A DNA stretch of 10,010 bases from JAOAJC01 sp964481185 (lineage in GTDB: Archaea > Nanobdellota > Nanobdellia > Pacearchaeales > GW2011-AR1): the NCBI GenBank assembly GCA_964481185.1, contig CAYZSY010000021.1, forward strand, positions 1 through 10,010, written 5' to 3'. Shown piece by piece: positions 4,775-9,429 of this stretch. Numbering within the stretch: position 1 is the first letter of the stretch; each line of letters begins with the position of its first letter. The position numbers were made by a program, and so were the translations under genes. Under the pieces are notes generated by a model. It did no database searches and was not told the DNA's origin. It saw only the letters and a program-made list of their open reading frames with translations.

Positions 4775-6151
4775 ATGAGTTTCATTTCGTACGATGTTGC
4801 CTTTTTGGTTGCATTTACACTATTTGTTGTAGCCTTCTTGTATAGTCGCAGACATAACCTAAAAAGAGAAGGGCTCCTCTATCTTTATAGGACAAAAGTC
4901 GGGATAAAATTTATAGAATGGACAAATAAGAAATACGGAAAAATTCTAAGCAAACTGCAATATTTGATTATCGCTTCTGGCTATCTTCTGATGTTTTTCG
5001 GTCTCTGGTTTATAATAAAAGCAACATATCTTTACATTGCTTCTCCTTATTTAGCAAAGGCGTTGAAAATTCCGATAATAACTCCTCTTGTGCCTTATCT
5101 TCCGGAGATATTTAAGATAAATTTCCTTCCCCCATTTTATTTTACATATTGGATAATAATTATAGCAATTATTGCTGTTCCTCACGAGTTCTCTCACGGA
5201 ATTTTTGCAAGACTGAATAAAATAAGAATTCTCTCAACCGGATTCGGCTTTTTAGGCCCGTTCCTTGCAGCTTTTGTTGAGCAGGATGATAAGCAGATGC
5301 AGAAAGCAAAGAAATTTTCTCAACTCTCAATCCTTGCCGCAGGCACGTTTGCAAATCTTTTGATGACTGTTCTATTTGGTCTGATTTTCCTGCTATTTTT
5401 CCTTGGCATATTTAGTCCGGCAGGAGTTATATTTAGCACCTATTCTATGGAGGCATTAAACGTTTCAGAAATTACATCTATTAATCAAAACTATCTTGAC
5501 AATTCTACTTTTGTTGAAATTGAAGCAAATAATAAAACATATTTTGCAGGCAGTCAGATGCTAAATGACTCTCTTTCAAATGAAGAACAGTACATTATAG
5601 TTTTTGACGACTCTCCAGCTTTTAAAGCAGGCCTCTCTGGAGCAATTACAGAAATTAGTGGCAATAAAATAAGAAGTTATCAAGACATAAATTCAACATT
5701 AAACTCTCTAAATCCTGGAGAAAACATAACAATTAAGACAATAGCGACTGACAAGACAATAAAAGATTATAAGATTACCCTAGCAGAGAGAGACGGAAAG
5801 GCATTCTTGGGAATAGGGTTCCAATATCAAAAACGCACCGGCATGTTCTCATTTTTATACAGCTTATTTGAAAAAATAAAAGATCCATTTGTGTACTATC
5901 AATCAGGATTGGGCGACCTTGGAATTTTCATATTTGATTTGCTCTGGTGGATAGTTTTGATTAGTTTGAGTGTAGCTCTTGTTAATATGCTTCCTCTTGG
6001 CATTTTTGACGGGGGCAGATTCTTCTTCCTGACTATCTGGGGAATAACAGGAAACAAGAAGTTTGCAGAGAATGCATTTAAAATTTCAACTTGGTTCTTG
6101 GTTGGCTTAATTGCTCTTACACTTGTTAAATGGATAACTGTTTTTTTCTGA
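4775..6151 (+). CDS. S2P-like intramembrane zinc metalloprotease with PDZ domain (M50)
   Basis: The 458-residue multi-pass membrane protein carries the site-2 protease active site. HEFSHG (137-142) supplies two zinc ligands and the catalytic Glu138, and LGIFDGGRFFF near the C-terminus supplies the third ligand Asp412, each within hydrophobic helices. An N-terminal helix (about 8-24) and a second group (about 62-90, 118-135) precede the motif. A PDZ-like domain (about 265-345) follows a long extramembrane segment and contains DSPAFKAGLSGAITEISGNKI. Such enzymes cut transmembrane segments in membrane quality control or in release of regulators. The gene is third in the aIF5A-L40e operon and ends convergently, 22 bp from the CARF-like gene. 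The substrate is unknown; a partner site-1 protease is not in the window. Confidence 0.9.
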   Translation: MSFISYDVAFLVAFTLFVVAFLYSRRHNLKREGLLYLYRTKVGIKFIEWTNKKYGKILSKLQYLIIASGYLLMFFGLWFIIKATYLYIASPYLAKALKIPIITPLVPYLPEIFKINFLPPFYFTYWIIIIAIIAVPHEFSHGIFARLNKIRILSTGFGFLGPFLAAFVEQDDKQMQKAKKFSQLSILAAGTFANLLMTVLFGLIFLLFFLGIFSPAGVIFSTYSMEALNVSEITSINQNYLDNSTFVEIEANNKTYFAGSQMLNDSLSNEEQYIIVFDDSPAFKAGLSGAITEISGNKIRSYQDINSTLNSLNPGENITIKTIATDKTIKDYKITLAERDGKAFLGIGFQYQKRTGMFSFLYSLFEKIKDPFVYYQSGLGDLGIFIFDLLWWIVLISLSVALVNMLPLGIFDGGRFFFLTIWGITGNKKFAENAFKISTWFLVGLIALTLVKWITVFF

Positions 6152-6173
6152 TTTAGTCTTTTAGAGAAATATT

Positions 6174-6527
6174 TTAATTTACAAACTCAAGACCTTCTTT
6201 CGTAAACACAACTAATCTTATCCCAACAGGCATGCTTAACAATGCAGATATTAGAGCCATGTGCTCCTTTCCGCTTCCTGATGCAAGAGACAATGCGACT
6301 TCAAGTTCTCCAAGTTTTCCATTGAGTTTTTCCATTATATCTTTTTTTAATTCAACAAGAGTCCTCTCCGAGTTTACACTTACACTCTCGCACTCTTTTG
6401 AAGAGCTAAATCCATCAGAATTTTTGTTTTTTACAAGGATTACTTTTTCCCATTCTCCTCTGTTAATAAGTGCATTTACCTGTCCCCAGTTCTCTTTGTC
6501 ATTTCCCAAAAATGCAATTAATTCCAT
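6174..6527 (-). CDS. Small Rossmann-like protein, possibly CARF-like; function unknown
   Basis: I do not recognise this 117-residue protein with certainty. It opens with a strand-loop MELIAFLGND (1-10), then an amphipathic helix and a second strand WEKVILVKN (26-34). The C-terminal half holds EVALSLASGSGKEHMALISALL (76-97) followed by a strand GIRLVVFTKEGLEFV (102-116). The strand, then SGSGK-EHM, then a helix resembles the TGGTK-x-M segment of CARF domains, which sense cyclic oligoadenylates in type III CRISPR systems; this is an inference from pattern only. No effector domain is attached. The ATG at 6527 is chosen over 6596 because it lies 25.5 bp from a TATA box; the longer form would overlap the divergent gene. 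It shares a 50-bp bidirectional promoter with the winged-helix protein. Confidence 0.6.
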   Translation of the reverse strand: MELIAFLGNDKENWGQVNALINRGEWEKVILVKNKNSDGFSSSKECESVSVNSERTLVELKKDIMEKLNGKLGELEVALSLASGSGKEHMALISALLSMPVGIRLVVFTKEGLEFVN

Positions 6528-6577
6528 GAAAAGAGAGAAAGAATTAGATTTATAATGATTATTATAATATAATATAT
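6528..6577. promoter_or_regulatory. Symmetric bidirectional promoter, CARF-like and winged-helix genes
   Basis: This is a 50-bp gap between divergent ATGs with a single TATA box at 6549-6556, reading TTTATAAT on plus and ATTATAAA on minus. Its centre is 25.5 bp from both start codons. The layout is identical in length and geometry to the FKBP/aIF5A spacer, although the flanking sequence differs. The right half is an AT-only stretch. Confidence 0.62.
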
Positions 6578-7027
6578 ATGGTCCGCGATGTTCCATTGAA
6601 CGAAATAACTCTTAGAAAATATGAAAAGCCATATGACTCTCCAAAAAGAGAGATAGTAAGAAAAGTCTGCCTTTCCCTTGGTCTCTTGCAGCCAGGAGAT
6701 TCAAGAGACATTATTGTTGACATTCTTCTCGTTCTTGACGAGGCAAGAAAGCAAAAAATAATGCTTTCATCATTTGAAATAAGAGATAAAGTAGATGCAC
6801 TAAGAAAACAAAATTCTCTTGAGATTAAGGGTCTTGCAGAGAGCAATATTCGCCGTCAATTGAAGAGATTAAGGGATGCAATGATAGCAGAAAAATTTGA
6901 GAATAAATATCGCCTTTCAGAGTTTCTCACAATTTCTGAAATATTTACAGCCAAAATAGAAAAATTCCTTGTCCCCCAGATAATTGAGCGTGCCAAAGAG
7001 TATTTAGCCAAGCTTGACTCTATGTGA
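6578..7027 (+). CDS. Winged-helix DNA-binding protein, probable regulator, family unnamed
   Basis: The 149-residue basic protein has no family I can name. Residues 20-60 are mostly helical (SPKREIVRKVCLSLGLL, then DIIVDILLVLDEARKQK). Residues 62-115 look like a winged helix: LSSFEIRDKVDALRK, then the recognition-helix-like GLAESNIRRQLKRLRDAMIAEK (85-106), then a short wing ENKYRLSE. A C-terminal helix (118-147) could serve dimerisation. It is leaderless, divergent from the CARF-like gene across a shared promoter, so it may regulate that promoter. It is followed by a strong hairpin at 7034-7060. The tight pairing hints at a sensor/regulator relationship, but this is inferred from position. Confidence 0.65.
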   Translation: MVRDVPLNEITLRKYEKPYDSPKREIVRKVCLSLGLLQPGDSRDIIVDILLVLDEARKQKIMLSSFEIRDKVDALRKQNSLEIKGLAESNIRRQLKRLRDAMIAEKFENKYRLSEFLTISEIFTAKIEKFLVPQIIERAKEYLAKLDSM

Positions 7028-7033
7028 TAAACC

Positions 7034-7060
7034 AAAAATATTTCCAAAGGAAATATTTTT
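7034..7060. terminator. 12-bp perfect hairpin after the winged-helix gene
   Basis: AAAAATATTTCC (7034-7045) and GGAAATATTTTT (7049-7060) form a perfect 12-bp stem around an AAA loop, starting 7 bases after the stop codon. The 3' arm ends in T5, so it could end transcription of the winged-helix gene. It is the first of three hairpins with an ATTTC/GAAAT core. Confidence 0.5.
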
Positions 7061-7110
7061 ATGCGAGATTTCGCAAGAAATGAGCATTAAAGATTTCAAG
7101 AGAAATCTTT
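7061..7110. repeat. Two more hairpins with ATTTC/GAAAT core
   Basis: Hairpin 2 (7061-7087) pairs ATGC with GCAT and ATTTC with GAAAT, closing a GCAA loop (a GNRA tetraloop) with a small purine internal loop (GAG opposite GA). Hairpin 3 (7089-7110) is a perfect 9-bp stem AAAGATTTC/GAAATCTTT with an AAGA loop. Both contain AGATTTC followed by GAAAT, so they look like diverged copies of one unit. They lie between the winged-helix gene and the spt5 promoter region. Role unknown. Confidence 0.45.
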
Positions 7111-7187
7111 TTAAACCCCATTTTATCATTATCATCATCTGCTTCTCATAACTTATGGAGTAGCGGAGCATAACAATATATAACAAA
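7108..7187 (+). promoter_or_regulatory. spt5-L11 promoter candidate and structured leader
   Basis: No TATA box occurs at the usual distance from the spt5 ATG (7159-7166 reads AGTAGCGG). The best candidate is TTTTTAAA at 7108-7115, predicting a start near 7137 and a leader of about 50 nt. That leader can fold: TGCTTC (7140-7145) with GGAGCA (7165-7170), and inside it CATA (7147-7150) with TATG (7154-7157). An ATG-GAG-TAG mini-frame sits at 7155-7163. A leadered transcript would be an exception in this window and may allow regulation of the ribosomal-protein operon. Confidence 0.4.
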
Positions 7188-7679
7188 ATGATTTTTATCA
7201 TCAAAGTAACAACAAACAAAGAAGAAAGGGCTTTGGAATTAGTTAGCGAGAGAGCTGAAAAAAAAGCATTAGATGTTTTCTCTGTTATTCGCCCTCATGG
7301 ATTAAGGGGATATATTATTCTTGAATCTGCAGACAGAGAATCAGCAGAAGAAGCTGTATTTAATCTTCCATATATTAAAGGGATTATAGGAAAGACTCTG
7401 ACTTACGACGAGATAAAAACAATGCTTGAGCCAAAAGCAGAGGACTTTAAGATAGAAGTAGGGGATATAATAGAAATTATTGGACATACATTCAAGGGTG
7501 AAAAAGCAAAAGTAACAAGAGTAGACAAGACAAAAGGAGAAGTAGTTGTTTCTCTTCTTGGTGCATCTGTCCCAATACCAGTAACTATAAAAATGGATAA
7601 TATAAAAGTTATAAGACGTGAAGAAGGAAGGGATAAAGAACAAGAAACTGAATCCGAAACTTTTAGGGATAAAGAATAA
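7188..7679 (+). CDS. spt5: Transcription elongation factor Spt5 (archaeal NusG)
   Basis: Spt5, with Spt4, binds the clamp of RNA polymerase and keeps it processive; it is the one universally conserved elongation factor. This copy has 163 residues. The NGN domain spans 1-80, from MIFIIKVTTNKEERALELV through the SVIRPHGLRGYIILESAD segment to PYIKGIIGKTL. The KOW domain spans 91-142, with VGDIIEIIGHTFKGEKAKV. An acidic, charged tail follows. The MIF start matches archaeal Spt5, so the ATG at 7188 is well placed. The stop overlaps the L11 start by one base (TAATG), the classic Spt5-L11 pairing. Spt4 is not in the window. Confidence 0.93.
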   Translation: MIFIIKVTTNKEERALELVSERAEKKALDVFSVIRPHGLRGYIILESADRESAEEAVFNLPYIKGIIGKTLTYDEIKTMLEPKAEDFKIEVGDIIEIIGHTFKGEKAKVTRVDKTKGEVVVSLLGASVPIPVTIKMDNIKVIRREEGRDKEQETESETFRDKE

Positions 7680-8434
7680 TGACTCAGGTTAAATTAATCG
7701 TTGACGGCGGAAAAATGGCTCCAGGTCCAGCTGTTGCTCAGCAGTTAGGTCCAATGGGAATTAATATTGGCAAGGTTATATCTGATGTAAACGAAGCAAC
7801 AAAAGGATTTTTAGGAATGAAAGTTCCAGTTGAGTTGGATGTTGACCCAAAAACCAAAACATACAAGATAAAAGTTTCTTCTCCTCCGGTTGCAGAATTA
7901 ATCAAGAAAGAAATTTCAGCAGAAAAAGGTTCTGGCGAGGCAGAAAAGTTTAAAGTCGGCAATATCTCATTTGAGAGAATTGTAAGCATTGCAAAGACAA
8001 AGATGCCTAATCTTCTTGCAAAAGACTTGCGTTCAGCAATAAGACTGATTGTAGGAACTTGCGTCTCTCTTGGAGTATTAATTGACAGCAAGAATGCAAA
8101 GGAAGTTGAAAAAGATATTCTCTCTGGTGTTTATGATAAAGAAATAAAAGAAGAAATAACAGAGCCAACAGCAGAAAAGAAAAAGAAACTAGCAGAATTT
8201 TTTGATATTCTTAAAGCCAAGCAGGAGAAAGAGAAGAAAGCTCTTGAAGAGGCAAAGGCTGCAGAGGAAGCTGCGAAGGCAGCGGCAGCGACAGCAGCAC
8301 CGGTAGCAGGAGCTCCAGCGACCCCGGGCGCACCAGCAACAGCAGGCGCAAAACCAGGAGCCACTCCAACCTCAACGGGAGCAGCGCCTGCAAAAGCAGA
8401 GACAAAGAAAGAAGAGAAGCCCAAGAAGAAGTAG
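7679..8434 (+). CDS. Ribosomal protein L11 (uL11) with long Ala/Pro/Lys-rich C-terminal tail
   Basis: L11 forms the base of the ribosomal stalk and contacts translational GTPases. The conserved part covers about residues 1-160: KLIVDGGKMAPGPAVAQQLGP, GINIGKVISDVNEATKGF and MKVPVEL in the N-terminal domain, and MPNLLAKDLRSAIRLIVGTCVSLGV in the rRNA-binding C-terminal domain. Archaeal L11 usually ends about here. This one continues for roughly 90 residues: a Lys/Glu helix (KQEKEKKALEEAKAAEEAAKA), an Ala/Pro/Gly/Thr low-complexity stretch and a Lys/Glu end. The DNA of the tail is far more GC-rich than its surroundings. L1, L10 and L12, which often follow, do not; a tRNA-like fragment does. Confidence 0.93.
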   Translation: MTQVKLIVDGGKMAPGPAVAQQLGPMGINIGKVISDVNEATKGFLGMKVPVELDVDPKTKTYKIKVSSPPVAELIKKEISAEKGSGEAEKFKVGNISFERIVSIAKTKMPNLLAKDLRSAIRLIVGTCVSLGVLIDSKNAKEVEKDILSGVYDKEIKEEITEPTAEKKKKLAEFFDILKAKQEKEKKALEEAKAAEEAAKAAAATAAPVAGAPATPGAPATAGAKPGATPTSTGAAPAKAETKKEEKPKKK

Positions 8435-8436
8435 GC

Positions 8437-8444
8437 TTAAAAAC
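8437..8444 (+). promoter_or_regulatory. TATA-like box before the tRNA fragment
   Basis: TTAAAAAC (8437-8444) lies about 27 bp before the first base of the tRNA-like fragment, a suitable place for a tRNA promoter. It directly follows the L11 stop. Confidence 0.3.
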
Positions 8445-8467
8445 TCCCCTTTGGTCTTTTATGCATT

Positions 8468-8493
8468 GGGGATGTGGTGCAACCTGGTAACAT
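8468..8493 (+). pseudogene. tRNA 5'-end fragment (acceptor and D arm only)
   Basis: GGGGATG, TG and then GTGCAACCTGGTAACAT match positions 1-25 of a tRNA: a 7-base acceptor strand, the two linker bases, and a D arm with the conserved GG in the loop. It agrees at about 17 of 26 positions with the 5' end of the tRNA-Pro at 9337. After 8493 the sequence turns AT-rich and no anticodon stem with U33 follows. No matching CATCCCC 3' acceptor strand or second T arm is visible downstream. It may be a tRNA cut by the neighbouring homing endonuclease element, or the 5' piece of a split tRNA. Confidence 0.45.
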
Positions 8494-8547
8494 TAATTTT
8501 AAAGTGGTAATAAACATATTTAATCACATTTAAATTTTAGAAATTTG

Positions 8548-9351
8548 ATGAATAAAAGATACAAAATAACAAAAGAGTTTAGGGAAGCGATCAAAAACTC
8601 TGGTTTAAGTATAAACGAATTAAGTAAAAAATTAAATTTTGAAGTTAAGAATATAACATCTAGAAATGATACTATCAGAGAAGACAATCTAGAAAAATTG
8701 AAACAATACATAAATCTTCCAACAATTAAAGAAACAAAAATTAACTACATTAAGAATTTAGGATACACTTTTATAGATCGGAGTAAAAAACTAAGGGAAA
8801 ACAAATTTCTGGCAGAATTGATTGGAATAGTCTTAGGCGATGGAAACTTATGTAGAAATAGAATTCATATTTCTTTTGATAAAAGAGCTAAACATTATAT
8901 TGATTATGTGTCAAAATTATTTTACAGAGTTACTGGCATAAAATTAAAATACAATCAGATAGCTGGCACAAACCAATCATATCTTTATTGTTATAATCAG
9001 AATTTATCAGAGAATTTTGTGAAATGCGGCCTACAAAGAGGAGATAAAATAGTCAATCAGGCAAGAATACCTCTGTGGGTGATGAAGAAAAAAGAGTATA
9101 TGTCTAAAACGATTAGAGGTCTAATAGACACAGATGGTTGCATATATAAATGTAAGAGAGAAAAGCAGATTTATGTTAAATTTACAAATTTTAATAATTC
9201 TCTTTTAAAAGATTTTAAAACATGCACAAATTTATTGGGATACTCATTTGCAAAATCAAACAAACACAATCTTTGTCTATATAGAAAACAGGAGGTAGTA
9301 AGGTTTATTAAATATATTCAGCCTTGCAAAGCAATCGGGGTCGTAGTATAG
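8548..9351 (+). CDS. LAGLIDADG homing endonuclease with N-terminal helix-turn-helix
   Basis: This 267-residue single-chain homing endonuclease has two LAGLIDADG helices: LAELIGIVLGDG (88-99) and IRGLIDTDG (about 189-197). The acidic residues Asp98 and Asp196 would bind the catalytic metal. An N-terminal segment (7-55: EFREAIKNSGLSINELSKKLNFE) resembles a Cro/C1-type helix-turn-helix and may help target recognition. I prefer the ATG at 8548 to the TTG one codon earlier. The C-terminus ends soon after RFIKYIQPCKAI, and the last four residues and stop codon are read from the tRNA-Pro gene, so the original end was probably lost at the junction. The gene is visibly more AT-rich than its neighbours, fitting a mobile origin. 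Intron or intein boundaries are not evident. Confidence 0.88.
   Translation: MNKRYKITKEFREAIKNSGLSINELSKKLNFEVKNITSRNDTIREDNLEKLKQYINLPTIKETKINYIKNLGYTFIDRSKKLRENKFLAELIGIVLGDGNLCRNRIHISFDKRAKHYIDYVSKLFYRVTGIKLKYNQIAGTNQSYLYCYNQNLSENFVKCGLQRGDKIVNQARIPLWVMKKKEYMSKTIRGLIDTDGCIYKCKREKQIYVKFTNFNNSLLKDFKTCTNLLGYSFAKSNKHNLCLYRKQEVVRFIKYIQPCKAIGVVV
9304..9317 (+). promoter_or_regulatory. TATA box of tRNA-Pro, inside the endonuclease gene
   Basis: The AT-only stretch TTTATTAAATATAT is centred about 26 bp before the first base of the tRNA. It is also coding sequence for the endonuclease C-terminus. Confidence 0.45.
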
Positions 9352-9428
9352 CTTGGTAGTATCCGAGGTTTGGGACAATATGTTTCGCAAAAAACTTCGT
9401 GACCTGGGTTCAAATCCCAGCGACCCCA
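9337..9428 (+). tRNA. tRNA-Pro(UGG) with 19-nt intron at 37/38
   Basis: Acceptor GGGGTCG (9337-9343) pairs with CGACCCC (9421-9427); the discriminator is A9428 and CCA is not encoded. D stem GTAT/GTAT closes with G-U pairs. Anticodon stem CGAGG (9364-9368) pairs with CTTCG (9395-9399) with one G-U. The loop has U33 and anticodon TGG (9371-9373), so it is proline. T arm is CTGGG-TTCAAAT-CCCAG. The intron is 9375-9393. The splice junction forms a canonical bulge-helix-bulge: TTTG (9369-9372) pairs with CAAA (9388-9391), flanked by the 3-nt bulges GGA and AAA, each cut after its second base. Excision restores the loop TTTGGGA. Confidence 0.92.
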
Positions 9429-9429
9429 T

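Noticed and set aside
6528..6596. Upstream ATG at 6596 for the CARF-like protein
   Set aside because: It would overlap the divergent winged-helix gene by 19 bases and translate through the promoter; the ATG at 6527 has the TATA box at the right distance.
7061..7087. Kink-turn motif in hairpin 2
   Set aside because: The purine internal loop is only 3 against 2 bases; a kink-turn needs a 3-nt bulge plus tandem G-A pairs.
7155..7163. ATG at 7155 as start of a real gene or of spt5
   Set aside because: It is followed by a stop after one more codon; spt5 homologues begin with MIF at 7188.
8131..8424. Open frames antisense to the L11 tail
   Set aside because: They are Ala- or Leu-rich translations of the GC-rich low-complexity tail and have no independent support.
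8468..9428. Endonuclease encoded within a tRNA intron spanning 8494 to the tRNA-Pro 3' half
   Set aside because: The 5' fragment GGGGATG pairs imperfectly with the tRNA-Pro 3' acceptor strand CGACCCC (A-A mismatch), tRNA-Pro has its own complete 5' half, and no bulge-helix-bulge was found at the fragment's end.
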